From Akkermansiaceae bacterium UBA1518 (GTDB lineage Bacteria; Verrucomicrobiota; Verrucomicrobiia; Verrucomicrobiales; Akkermansiaceae), in contig DCQM01000001.1 in the NCBI GenBank assembly GCA_002323895.1, positions 10,275-53,020 on the forward strand: 42,746 bases of DNA, written 5' to 3'. Of this stretch, positions 24,502 through 32,982 are shown piece by piece (the first letter of the stretch is position 1; the number at the start of each line of letters is the position of its first letter). Position numbers and translations under genes: made by a program. Below the pieces are notes generated by a model. It searched no databases. It saw only the letters and a program-made list of their open reading frames with translations, and was not told where the DNA came from.

Positions 24502-24714
24502 ATGGCGATCGAAATTGAATATTGCGAACAATGAAATTACCGTCCCGAAGCTGATCGTGTGTCGGCTGAGATTGAAAAAATTACTGGTCAAAAAGTAATT
24601 TTGGTGGGTGGAAGTGGTGGGATTTTTGAGATTCGCCAGGATAGCAACGTGATTTGGAAGAAGGAAAGAAGCGGGCACTTTCCACTTCCCGGAGAGGCTA
24701 GTGCTCTTTTTTAG
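24502..24714 (+). CDS. SelW-like (Rdx family) selenoprotein with in-frame TGA at the CxxU motif
   Basis: A 70-residue protein that ordinary gene callers miss because codon 11 is TGA (24532-24534). Read as selenocysteine, the start is MAIEIEYCEQUNYRPEAD, so the redox motif is C8-E-Q-U11, exactly where SelW/SelT-type thioredoxin-fold proteins carry CxxU or CxxC after the strand IEYC. After the TGA come the SelW-typical VILVGGSGGIFEI, DSNVIWKKERSGHFP and PLPGE, and a TAG stop within a terminator hairpin. Rdx proteins act in thiol redox chemistry, partner unknown. The whole frame is conserved in pattern on both sides of the TGA, which argues against a pseudogene. There is no clear Shine-Dalgarno sequence. 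Sec incorporation needs selA, selB, selC and selD, none of which is in the window. Confidence 0.82.
24549..24567 (+). promoter_or_regulatory. Candidate bacterial SECIS stem-loop
   Basis: In RNA, AGCUGAU pairs with GUCGGCU (seven pairs, two of them G-U) around the loop CGUGU, inside the coding sequence. The loop's second base is a G, and it lies 23 bases after the UGA. Bacterial SECIS models ask for a G among the first two loop bases, 16-37 bases downstream of the UGA. The free energy was not computed. Confidence 0.6.
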
Positions 24715-24729
24715 AGCACCCCTTTTTCT
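24701..24729 (+). terminator. Rho-independent terminator overlapping the SelW-like stop codon
   Basis: GTGCTCT (24701-24707) and AGAGCAC (24713-24719) form a perfect 7-base stem with a T5 loop, followed by CCCTTTTTC. The TAG stop codon of the SelW-like gene lies within the hairpin, supporting that the gene ends here. Confidence 0.7.
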
Positions 24730-25180
24730 TGGTCTCGGTTTCCATCGCTTTGACTTTTCCTATCAAGAACTCAATAAACCTCTGGTTGATCCAATCGAGG
24801 ATGGTTAGGTAATGCAAGGGATCTCAACCCTAGGGCAACGAGTTTCTAGCCTTTGCATAGACGACCGAGCCAGTTTTGTCTTCAATCTTAGGAGTCGTTT
24901 TATTACTGCTTCAGGCAAGCAGTGGGGCGCAAAGAGAAGCTTTCGAAATTATTTTGGACTTAAGCTTCGATGGTGTGGCACTTGTTACAAGCGAACCTTG
25001 GCCGGCTACTCGCAATTTTCTACTCGTAATGTGCTTTTAGCGGCAGGGCCATGAGATCAGATTTGAGACGTAGAAATTGGGAGGAAGGGTTGATCGAAAG
25101 GCCTTCGAAACATTGGACGAGCGAATTCTTTTAATTCGTGACACAGGAGAAGCGAGACCCTCGTAATTAACAGAATACTT
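24715..25180. other. 466-base gap before the PQQ-like gene, no gene supported
   Basis: After the terminator there is no recognisable coding sequence. Short open frames exist (plus strand 24812-25054 and a short C-rich one on the minus strand near 24720-24830) but none resembles a family or has a convincing start. Fragments such as AREAFEIILD-like strings in interrupted frames could be remnants of a decayed gene, but this is not provable by eye. The promoter of the PQQ-like/sulfatase cluster should lie in its distal part. Confidence 0.35.
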
Positions 25181-26431
25181 ATGAAAGAATTTTCGATCCG
25201 CGCATCAGTCGTTTGTTTTCTTATTTTTTATTTCACAGTCTTATCGGGTTTGTATGCGGAGGACAACTGGCCGCAGTTCCGCGGCCCAACCGGACGTGGT
25301 CACTCGACCACGGAAGATATTCCGATGAAGTGGAGTGCTAGCTCAGTGGTCTGGAAAACCAAGGTCAAGGGGCAGGGGCAATCGTCGCCGGTTAACTGGG
25401 GTGACAGACTCTTTCTGACTAGTGCTTCAGAAGATGGGAAAGAGCGTTATGTGTTCTGCCTAGATCGAAAGGACGGAAAAATTCTCTGGGAGAGAACGAT
25501 TCTTTGTAAATCGCCCGAGCATCCGCATAAGATGAATAGTTATGCGACTCCCACCTGTGCTACGAACGGGAAGCAGGTCGTGGCCTTCTTTGGTCCGGCT
25601 GGCATTCACTGCTTTGATCTTAAAGGTGAAGAGAAATGGTCGCGTGAACTAGGGGCTTTTCCCGGTCCTTGGGGTGTGGCGGCGTCTCCCATCATTCTCG
25701 GCGACCTGGTGATTCAAAATTGCGATGCGGAGGGCGCTTCTTCACTCATCGCTCTCAGTCTTGAAAAGGGTGAGCCCGTTTGGCAAACAGAACGAGAAAA
25801 GAAGCCGCGGGGAGGGTGGAGCACACCTATCGTGATCGAAAATGGCGACCGGAAGGAACTCGTCCTCAACGGAGAATTGGGCGTTCGGGGATACGATCCT
25901 AAGACGGGAAAAGAATTGTGGTTCTGTGAGTCCTTCAACGGACGGGGCTCGCCAGTTCCGGATTTTTTTAATGGCCTTCTTCACGTCGTGAGTGGCAAGC
26001 CAGGTGACACTTATGCCGTTAAGCCGGGTGGGAATGGTGATGTAACTAAGTCGCACATGGTTTGGCACACCAAACGAAGAGGCGGACGGGATCTCCCTTC
26101 CCCAGCGGTCGTTGATGGTTATGTGCTCGTTGTTTCGATGTCAGGGAGAGCCAGTTGTTATGATGCCAAAACTGGTAAAGTATATTGGGAAGAAAAACTG
26201 GGAGTAAAGGGTGAGTTTGCTTCAGCTCCCTTGGTCGTGAAAGGGCATGTTCTTTTACAAAATGTTTACGGAGGTGGAGTTCTCGTGGTCAAACCGGGTA
26301 AGAAGCTGGAGATCGTCTCCAATAACTCGCTAGGTGCGGAGGTGAGCCAAATTTTTCGTTCAACTTTGGCCCCGATCAAAGGGCAAGTTTTCTCGAGATC
26401 TTTATCAACGGTTTATTGCATTGGAGAGTGA
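25181..26431 (+). CDS. Secreted PQQ-like beta-propeller protein
   Basis: A 416-residue protein with a signal peptide (through LSGLYAED) and a seven- or eight-bladed quinoprotein-like propeller. Repeated blade units have the form V-x-W-x-T-x-V-x-G-x-x-x-x-S-P-V-N/V (VVWKTKVKGQGQSSPVNWG, RGGWSTPIVIENG, RGSPVPDFFNGLLHVVSG, VYWEEKLGVKGEFASAPLV). The N-terminal motif NWPQFRGPTGRGHSTT is typical of the PQQ-repeat proteins abundant in Planctomycetota and Verrucomicrobiota. There is no PQQ catalytic Asp/Trp docking set that I can identify, so it is more likely a binding or scaffold protein than a dehydrogenase. It starts a plus-strand cluster with the double sulfatase and GMC oxidoreductase; 69 bases separate it from the sulfatase. 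Confidence 0.88.
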   Translation: MKEFSIRASVVCFLIFYFTVLSGLYAEDNWPQFRGPTGRGHSTTEDIPMKWSASSVVWKTKVKGQGQSSPVNWGDRLFLTSASEDGKERYVFCLDRKDGKILWERTILCKSPEHPHKMNSYATPTCATNGKQVVAFFGPAGIHCFDLKGEEKWSRELGAFPGPWGVAASPIILGDLVIQNCDAEGASSLIALSLEKGEPVWQTEREKKPRGGWSTPIVIENGDRKELVLNGELGVRGYDPKTGKELWFCESFNGRGSPVPDFFNGLLHVVSGKPGDTYAVKPGGNGDVTKSHMVWHTKRRGGRDLPSPAVVDGYVLVVSMSGRASCYDAKTGKVYWEEKLGVKGEFASAPLVVKGHVLLQNVYGGGVLVVKPGKKLEIVSNNSLGAEVSQIFRSTLAPIKGQVFSRSLSTVYCIGE

Positions 26432-26500
26432 TTGTGCATTGTCTCCGGATTGGGTGCTGGTTATTCCTGACTCGAAAGTGTTTCCTGCTTGGGCGTTTTT

Positions 26501-29449
26501 ATGACTCGGATTTGGAATCTCTTTAGGACCGGCCTTTTTTTGGTGTTTTTTTCGGGGGGGGCTGCACATGCGAAGCAGCCCAATGTTCTCTTCCTTGCGG
26601 TGGATGATATGAATGACTGGATCGGATCTCTAGGTGCGACTCCGCGGGCAATCACGCCGAATCTCGACAAGCTGGCGGCTCGTGGAGTGAACTTTTTGAA
26701 TGCGCACACGCCGGGCGTTTATTGTGCGCCGGCGCGGGCGGCAATTTTTTCGGGGCAGTATGCTTCGACGACTGGTTGTTACCGATCGTCTGATTACTTT
26801 ACTGATCATCCTGAGATCGAAGGGCTGCCGCTCAGTTTTTCAAAAGCGGGATACACCACTTTGGGTGTTGGAAAACTTTACCATCACATGCCGGGAAGCA
26901 TCGATGTTCGGGGATGGGATGAATTTTATCTGCGGAAGCCATCGCAACGCAAGGAAGGTTGGTCTTTGGATAATTGGACTGAGGAAACGCCTTTTCCCGA
27001 TCATTTTCCTGCGAGTGTCTTCAATAAAGGAAAAGAGATTAAAGGGGGATTGTTTTTGGAATGGGCTGGATTGCCCAATGACAAGGAAGAAGAGATGGCA
27101 GACACCATTCGAGTGAATTGGGCAGCGGATCAATTGGGGAAGAAGCATGACAAGCCTTTCTTCCTGGCCTGTGGAATCTATGCGCCGCACTTCCCGAACT
27201 ATTGTCCGCAGAAATACTTTGATCTCTATGATCGCGATAAGATCGAGCTGCCGCCGATCAAGGTTGACGATCTGGAGGATTTACCGGAACGGATTAAGAG
27301 GGCGAAAACGGCCCGCTCCAAGATTCATAAGGAGCTTGAGGCCAAAGGAGCGGTCAAGGATGCGATTCATGGTTACCTCGCTTGCATGAGTTACGCCGAT
27401 GCCATGATGGGGCGGGTTCTCGATGCTCTTGAGAAAAGTCCTTATGCCGATAATACCATCGTGGTGCTTTGGAGTGATCACGGATACCACCACGGTGAGA
27501 AGTATGATTGGGGAAAGCACACTCTTTGGGAGCGGACATCTAATGTTCCTTTCATCTGGGCTGGACCCGGTGTGAAGAGGGGTGCGGTTACTGATGTGAC
27601 GGCGAGCTTGATCGACATATATCCAACCTTTGTCGAGATGTGTGGCCTTCCCAAGCCTCACCAGAAACTCGAGGGAACTTCATTGGTATCGACCTTGGAG
27701 AAACCGAAGCTTGCCAAGGACCGGGATGTTTACCTGCCCTACATGGCTCCCGGTGAGTATGCCGTCATCAACAAGGGCTGGCGTTACATCACCTACGGAG
27801 ACGACGGGGAAGAGCTCTACGATCTGAAATCCGATCCCAACGAGTGGAATAATTTGGCCGAAAATCCCAAGTACGAGGACACCAAGAGATTGCTCCGAAA
27901 TTCGGCGCCGAAAAAATTTGCTCCGGCGGCTCCCAAGCGAACGATTGGAAAAGATCTCATTATTGAGGGAGAGACGTTTCGTTGGCGCAAGGAGGATGAA
28001 AAAGGTGCTCCCAAAAAGACGGCGCAGAGCGGAAAGAAAAAGGGGAACAAAAGGAACGTTCTTTTGATCGTCTGCGATGATCTCAACACCCATGTTTCTC
28101 CGTCCGGATATGATCACATCAAAACCCCGACGCTCGCGCAGTTTGCCTCGGAAGCCATGACCTTCAATCGAGCTTTTTGCCAATATCCGGTGTGCGGTCC
28201 GTCGCGGGCTTCTTTTCTGAACGGACTCTATCCCCAGTCGAGTGGGGTGATTGATAACAAGGCCGATATTCGCCAAACTCGTCCCGGGACGCTTTCGATG
28301 CCACAATTTTTTAAGGAGAATGGTTATTGGACGGGGAGTGTAGGGAAGGTATTTCACTCGCCTCGTCATGAACATGGCGAGATCGCCTGGAATGAGTTTC
28401 ACCGTTTCAACAACGACGAGCTTCCCGTGGTGGCGGAGGCTCGGAAGAAGTTTGAGGCTGAGAATGGCTCCGTGGAGTTGCCTAAGAATCGTAAGGCCTG
28501 GCGGGCTCTTGGAAAGAAGGCCAAATCGAAGCTCGATGCCCAGACTCCGCCGGGATACGGCCCGAGCGGATTGACCGAGGAACAACACAAGGACGGTAAG
28601 AATGCTAGAACGGTTGCGCGTTGGTTGAAAGAAAAGCCGAATGGGAAGAAGCCGTTTTTCATCACTTGTGGAATTCAAAAACCCCACGTTCCATTCCTGG
28701 CTCCTCAGAAGTATTTTGATCTCTATCCTCTCGAATCGATTGTTTACACGCCGGAGAAAACCAACCTCTGGGACAAGATTCCTCGGAAGGCAATCAACAC
28801 CCGCTTCAAGGATTTTGGGTTTGAAGAGGCCAAGGAGAATGGCAACCTCCGTCGAGAATACATGCAGGCCTATCATGCCTGTGTTTCATTCATCGATGCC
28901 CAGATCAAGATCGTGCTCGATTCCCTCAAAGAAAGCGGCGAGTGGGAGAACACCATCGTCATTTTCACTTCGGACCACGGTTACCACCTCGGAGATCACT
29001 TCCTCTGGGGAAAGGTGACCCTCTTTGATATCGGGGCCAAGGTCCCCTTCATCGTTCATGCGCCGGGTCTGACGAAAGCGGGAACGCGGTCCGAGGCGAT
29101 GGTGGAATTGATCGATATCTATCCCACGCTGGCGCAGCTTACTGGACTGACTCCTCCGGGGCACTTGCAGGGAGCCTCGCTGCGTCCGCTTCTCGATCAT
29201 CCCGAGCGACTTGGAAAAAAGAATTATGCCTATAGTATTGTAACTCGAGGTAAAGGGATGGGTTATGCGTTACGGAATCAAAGATGGCGTTATGGCAAAT
29301 GGCCCGATGGCGAAGAACTTTACAATTTAACGAATGATCCGGAGGAAAAGAATAATCTTGTGACAAAGCGCGGCCTTGAGCATCGACTTGGGGAGTTCCG
29401 GCGAGTTCTTAAGATTCGGCAAGATCAAGCTTCGTCCAAACGTGACTAA
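26501..29449 (+). CDS. Fused double sulfatase (two type I sulfatase domains)
   Basis: A 982-residue exported protein from the ATG at 26501 (signal peptide MTRIWNLFRTGLFLVFFSGGAAHA). It holds two complete formylglycine sulfatase domains of one subfamily (iduronate-2-sulfatase-like). Domain 1 (about 25-470) has NVLFLAVDDMNDW and Cys75 in VYCAPARAAIFSG; domain 2 (about 525-980) has NVLLIVCDDLNTH and Cys565 in YPVCGPSRASFLNG. Both cysteines are in C-x-P-x-R motifs that become formylglycine, so both sites look active. The domains share lines such as PQKYFDLY, SDHGYHHGEKYDWGKHTLWE and SDHGYHLGDHFLWGKVTLFD. A basic, disordered linker joins them (KKTAQSGKKKGNKRN) and no second signal peptide remains. 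It ends nine bases before the GMC gene. A maturation enzyme is not in the window. Confidence 0.92.
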   Translation: MTRIWNLFRTGLFLVFFSGGAAHAKQPNVLFLAVDDMNDWIGSLGATPRAITPNLDKLAARGVNFLNAHTPGVYCAPARAAIFSGQYASTTGCYRSSDYFTDHPEIEGLPLSFSKAGYTTLGVGKLYHHMPGSIDVRGWDEFYLRKPSQRKEGWSLDNWTEETPFPDHFPASVFNKGKEIKGGLFLEWAGLPNDKEEEMADTIRVNWAADQLGKKHDKPFFLACGIYAPHFPNYCPQKYFDLYDRDKIELPPIKVDDLEDLPERIKRAKTARSKIHKELEAKGAVKDAIHGYLACMSYADAMMGRVLDALEKSPYADNTIVVLWSDHGYHHGEKYDWGKHTLWERTSNVPFIWAGPGVKRGAVTDVTASLIDIYPTFVEMCGLPKPHQKLEGTSLVSTLEKPKLAKDRDVYLPYMAPGEYAVINKGWRYITYGDDGEELYDLKSDPNEWNNLAENPKYEDTKRLLRNSAPKKFAPAAPKRTIGKDLIIEGETFRWRKEDEKGAPKKTAQSGKKKGNKRNVLLIVCDDLNTHVSPSGYDHIKTPTLAQFASEAMTFNRAFCQYPVCGPSRASFLNGLYPQSSGVIDNKADIRQTRPGTLSMPQFFKENGYWTGSVGKVFHSPRHEHGEIAWNEFHRFNNDELPVVAEARKKFEAENGSVELPKNRKAWRALGKKAKSKLDAQTPPGYGPSGLTEEQHKDGKNARTVARWLKEKPNGKKPFFITCGIQKPHVPFLAPQKYFDLYPLESIVYTPEKTNLWDKIPRKAINTRFKDFGFEEAKENGNLRREYMQAYHACVSFIDAQIKIVLDSLKESGEWENTIVIFTSDHGYHLGDHFLWGKVTLFDIGAKVPFIVHAPGLTKAGTRSEAMVELIDIYPTLAQLTGLTPPGHLQGASLRPLLDHPERLGKKNYAYSIVTRGKGMGYALRNQRWRYGKWPDGEELYNLTNDPEEKNNLVTKRGLEHRLGEFRRVLKIRQDQASSKRD

Positions 29450-29458
29450 GTTTCCAAT

Positions 29459-31249
29459 ATGCCCACTATTCCAATTTCAAAAGCCCAGTCGGAGTATGAT
29501 GTCATCATCGTGGGTTCCGGTGCTGGGGGCGGCCAGATGGCTTACACACTTGCGCTTGCAGGAATTAAATGTCTCATGTTGGAGGCAGGTCGTTCCTACG
29601 ATGTTGTAAAAGAAACCCCGATGTTTCAAACGGGTAAAGACGCGCCCTTGGGCGGTTCTTCGACTCCGGACAAAAACTTCGGCTTCTTCGACGCCACCAT
29701 CGATGGAGGCTGGCAGGTGCCTAATGAACCTTACACGCAGGCGAGTGACAAGCCCGAGGAACAATTTATGTGGTGGCGGGCTCGCATGATGGGGGGACGG
29801 ACCAATCACTGGGGAAGGATTTCCCTGCGGAACGGACCTTACGATTTTAAACCCTACTCACGCGATGGTCTGGGATTTGACTGGCCCATTTCCTACGATG
29901 ATCTTGAGCCTTACTACACCAAGGTCGAGCGGCTCATCGGCGTTTATGGGACGAACGAGGGATTGGAAAATACTCCCGATTCTCCTAAGGGGGTCTTGCA
30001 AGCTCCTCCGAAGGGAAGGGTGGGGGACCTCATGATTCAGAAGCACGCCAAGAAACTTGGTGTGCCAGTGGTTTCCATTCACCGGGCGGTGTTAACTGAG
30101 CCTCAGAACGGGAAAGATCTCGCCCCCAAACTTCATCCTGATAATCCGAAGGCCCAGAAAATCGTCGAGGAATCAATGTCTTCCCGCGCGGCCTGTTTTT
30201 GGGCCACGGAATGCGGTCGGGGTTGTAGTATCCGGGCAAATTACCAAAGCACGACCGTCCATATTCCTCCTGCGGATGCGACCGGAAATCTTGATATCAT
30301 CGCGGATGCGCACGTGCGAGAGGTGATCGTCGGGAAAGATGGCAAGGCCAAGGGAGTGCTCTTTATTGACAAGATCACCGGCAAGGAAGAGCGGGTCAAA
30401 GGAAAGGCCGTGGTGCTAGCGGCAAGTAGCGGCGAGACCGTCCGTATTCTTTTGAATTCGGCAAGCGGAAAGGGGATCGCAAATTCCAGCGGTCTCGTTG
30501 GGAAATATATCATGGACACAGTGGGTTCTGATATGTCTGGTCAGATTCCGGCCCTTGAGAATCTTCCGGCTCACAACGATGACGGCGCTGGAGGGTGTCA
30601 TTTCTATTCTCCGTGGTGGCTCTATAAAGAACAGAAGGCGGGGAAGATGGACTTTGCCCGGGGTTACCATATCGAGATCAGCGGGACGCGGGGAATGCCG
30701 AAGGGAAATAATCCGGTGCCGGGCCATGTCTTAAAGGGGCTTTATGGAAGAGAGTTGAAGGAAGCGGCAAGGCGATACTATGGTTCCTTCATTCACATCG
30801 CCTGCCGTGGAGAGATGATTCCTAATGAAGGATCGTTCGCGGAGCTCGATCCGGAGGTGAAAGACAAGTGGGGCATTCCAGTGATGAAGTGGCACTGGAA
30901 GTGGAGTGATCACGAATGGAATATGGCGGTTCATGCCCAGAAAACCTTTGCTGAAATTTTCGAATCAGCCGGAGGCAAGGGTCTTTTTGATCCTAAACGT
31001 GATCCTAAAAAGACTCTTCTAAAAGGAGGCCAGGTTATCCATGAAGTGGGTGGAGCGATTATGGGGGCTGATTCGAAGAAGTCGGTTTGCAATCAGTGGA
31101 ATCAGACGTGGGATATCAAGAATCTCCTTCTTTGCGATGGCGCTCCCTTTGCCTCAAATGCTGATAAGAATCCCACCGAAACGATCATGGCTCTAGCCTG
31201 GCGAGCCGCCGACCGTCTCATAGAACAAGCACGGAAAGGAAACCTTTAA
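29459..31249 (+). CDS. GMC-family FAD-dependent oxidoreductase
   Basis: A 596-residue glucose-methanol-choline oxidoreductase. The FAD-binding Rossmann motif DVIIVGSGAGGGQMAYTLA begins at residue 14, and MMGGRTNHWGRISLR and a C-terminal FASNADKNPTETIMALAWRAADRL, whose core is NPTETIMALAWRAAD, are typical of the flavin subunit of gluconate-2-dehydrogenase-like enzymes. Catalytic His residues should lie in the C-terminal part (VIHEVGG region). No signal peptide is present, whereas the adjacent subunit carries a Tat signal, so co-export is likely. The substrate, a sugar, polyol or sugar acid, is unknown. It follows the sulfatase by nine bases and precedes its partner by one base. Confidence 0.93.
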   Translation: MPTIPISKAQSEYDVIIVGSGAGGGQMAYTLALAGIKCLMLEAGRSYDVVKETPMFQTGKDAPLGGSSTPDKNFGFFDATIDGGWQVPNEPYTQASDKPEEQFMWWRARMMGGRTNHWGRISLRNGPYDFKPYSRDGLGFDWPISYDDLEPYYTKVERLIGVYGTNEGLENTPDSPKGVLQAPPKGRVGDLMIQKHAKKLGVPVVSIHRAVLTEPQNGKDLAPKLHPDNPKAQKIVEESMSSRAACFWATECGRGCSIRANYQSTTVHIPPADATGNLDIIADAHVREVIVGKDGKAKGVLFIDKITGKEERVKGKAVVLAASSGETVRILLNSASGKGIANSSGLVGKYIMDTVGSDMSGQIPALENLPAHNDDGAGGCHFYSPWWLYKEQKAGKMDFARGYHIEISGTRGMPKGNNPVPGHVLKGLYGRELKEAARRYYGSFIHIACRGEMIPNEGSFAELDPEVKDKWGIPVMKWHWKWSDHEWNMAVHAQKTFAEIFESAGGKGLFDPKRDPKKTLLKGGQVIHEVGGAIMGADSKKSVCNQWNQTWDIKNLLLCDGAPFASNADKNPTETIMALAWRAADRLIEQARKGNL

Positions 31250-31250
31250 A

Positions 31251-31880
31251 ATGAATTCTCAAGATCAAGAAAACAGACTTCCTCGACGTCGGGTCCTGCA
31301 GTGGTTTGCCGCAGTGGCGGCGGCCGAGGGCATGGCTCTGCCATCTGCTTTGGGGCAAGAGGCAAAACCTGCCGCGAGCGGTTATGGTCAGGATCCGGTC
31401 ATGGCCAAATCATACGAGAAGGGAGAAGCCTGGCCCTTGACGATGACGGAAACAGAAAAGAAGGCGACGGTTGCTTTGGCCGATATGATTTTCCCGGCAG
31501 ACGATTTGGGGCCCGCCGCCAGCGAGGTGCGTGTGGCTGATTTTATCGACGAGTGGATCAGTGCTCCTTATCCTAGGCAGAAGGGTGATCGTGGTGCGAT
31601 TGTGCCGGGCCTTAAGAAGCTGGATGAGGAGTGCCAAAACAATTTCGGAAAGAACTTTGCGGACCTTTCGGAAGAGGAAAAGAAAAAGGCCTGCAATATC
31701 ATGGCGAAGGGAAATCACTTTTTTAACGTGTTCGTGAACCTAGCATCGGGTGCTTATTACAGTGATCCGCGTTGCTGGAAGGCTCTCGGATACGAGGGCA
31801 ACGCACCCTATGGAGGTCCCTTCAAAGGGCCGCCCGAGGAAGTCTTGAAACAGGCTGGTGTGGAGCAGACAGTTGATTAA
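31251..31880 (+). CDS. Gluconate 2-dehydrogenase subunit 3-like protein with Tat signal
   Basis: A 209-residue small subunit. The N-terminus has a twin-arginine run (PRRRVLQWFAAVAAAEGMALPSALGQ), so it should be exported folded via Tat. The body carries the subunit-3 family features (TETEKKATVALADMIFPADD, VADFIDEWISAP, FNVFVNLASGAYYSD, GYEGNAPYGGPFKG). Members partner with GMC flavoproteins in membrane-associated sugar oxidation. Start and stop are tight: one base separates it from the GMC stop. The flavin subunit has no signal of its own, so this protein probably carries it across. A cytochrome c subunit normally completes the complex but is absent here. Confidence 0.9.
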   Translation: MNSQDQENRLPRRRVLQWFAAVAAAEGMALPSALGQEAKPAASGYGQDPVMAKSYEKGEAWPLTMTETEKKATVALADMIFPADDLGPAASEVRVADFIDEWISAPYPRQKGDRGAIVPGLKKLDEECQNNFGKNFADLSEEEKKKACNIMAKGNHFFNVFVNLASGAYYSDPRCWKALGYEGNAPYGGPFKGPPEEVLKQAGVEQTVD

Positions 31881-32101
31881 GAAATCCCGCAGATCGCTCA
31901 GTGGGATTCCGATCGTAGGTGAAATGCGGGAGGCGGGCGATTTAAAGGGTGTTGCGTTGTCGTCCGGCTCGGAAGGCTTCAGGTGATCTGCAAATCAAGG
32001 GCGCGGCAGGCTCAAGTTGGCTAGGTTATGGTTGGATCCTGCTATCTTCTTTTGGGTGACACGCCTGCACTGGTAACCTTTTTTAGAAGTTGGATATTTT
32101 A

Positions 32102-32980
32102 ATGGACCTGATTGATTCGGTTGCGATGCAAAAAGTTCCCACAGACTCCTTTCTTGGGCCAAACAAAGGGCGCTTGAAAAGCGTGCGGCATGTCGTGCTC
32201 GATATGGATGGGACGATCTATCTGGGAGGGCGTCTGTTTGCTGAAACTTTGCCATTTCTGGCGACCCTCAAGGAGTTGGGGATTGGGTGGGATTTTTTGA
32301 CAAACAATAATTCGAAAAGCCGGGCTGATTACGTGGAATCCTTGGGTCAGATGGGCATTGTCGTAGAGGCGGAACAGGTGGTCATGTCAACTGATGCGTG
32401 TGTTGCCACTTTGCGTCGTGACTATCCGGAAGTGCGCCGAATTTTTGTCCTAGGAACGTCAGGAATGAAAAAGGATTTAGGGGGTGCTGGATTTGAGGTG
32501 GTGTCGGAGGAAGGGTGTGATGCGGTGGTGGTGGGTTACGATACAAGCTTGAATTACGAGAGTCTTTGTCGGGCAGCCTACTGGATTGGACAGGGAAAGC
32601 CATATCTGGCCACTCACCCGGATCTTGTGTGCCCGACCGAAATGAAAACCATTCTACCGGACTGTGGGGCGATCTGCGCTTTGTTGGAGTCTGCGACGGG
32701 GAGAAAACCGGACCAGGTATCGGGCAAGCCCAACCCGGCAATTCTTGAGGCGGTCATGAATCGGAGGGGTTTGACTGGGGGAGAGGTGGTGATGGTTGGA
32801 GATCGAATTTATACAGACATGCGTATGGCCCGGGAAGCGGGGGTTCTGGGAGCATTAACCTTGACGGGTGAAGCTACGCGGGACGAAGTTACAGCCCCGG
32901 CTTCTGCTCCTGATTTGATCATCAATGACCTCGGCGAATTGGAGGCCTTGTTAAGATCCTCGCGATCAATACCTCTTTAA
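32102..32980 (+). CDS. NagD-like HAD-IIA phosphatase
   Basis: A 292-residue cytoplasmic HAD subfamily IIA hydrolase. Motif I is VVLDMDGTIYLGG, motif II is DFLTNNNSKSRADY, and motif III/IV is GKPNPAILEAVMN followed by MVGDRIYTDMRMAREAG. The cap between motifs is the IIA type found in NagD and p-nitrophenyl phosphatases, acting on small phosphate esters such as nucleotides or sugar phosphates; the real substrate is unknown. The ATG at 32102 is preferred; an in-frame TTG at 32090 would add four residues. The next gene, the symporter, starts two bases after the stop, suggesting co-expression and perhaps phosphate release or sugar uptake linkage. Confidence 0.9.
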   Translation: MDLIDSVAMQKVPTDSFLGPNKGRLKSVRHVVLDMDGTIYLGGRLFAETLPFLATLKELGIGWDFLTNNNSKSRADYVESLGQMGIVVEAEQVVMSTDACVATLRRDYPEVRRIFVLGTSGMKKDLGGAGFEVVSEEGCDAVVVGYDTSLNYESLCRAAYWIGQGKPYLATHPDLVCPTEMKTILPDCGAICALLESATGRKPDQVSGKPNPAILEAVMNRRGLTGGEVVMVGDRIYTDMRMAREAGVLGALTLTGEATRDEVTAPASAPDLIINDLGELEALLRSSRSIPL

Positions 32981-32982
32981 TC

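Noticed and set aside
24380..24598. A 72-codon plus-strand frame overlapping the SelW-like gene
   Set aside because: It has no recognisable protein character, while the shifted frame has a clear SelW-like pattern; it is a shadow of that gene.
24715..24840. A short minus-strand frame containing a lysine/cysteine-rich C-terminus (ending METETKKKGCSKKEH)
   Set aside because: It has no convincing start codon or ribosome-binding site, stops appear in the frame upstream, and no family was recognised.
24088..25180. Possible tRNA-Sec (selC) near the selenoprotein gene
   Set aside because: Searched by eye for the long acceptor/extra-arm geometry, a TCA anticodon loop and a GTTCGA T-loop; none fits.
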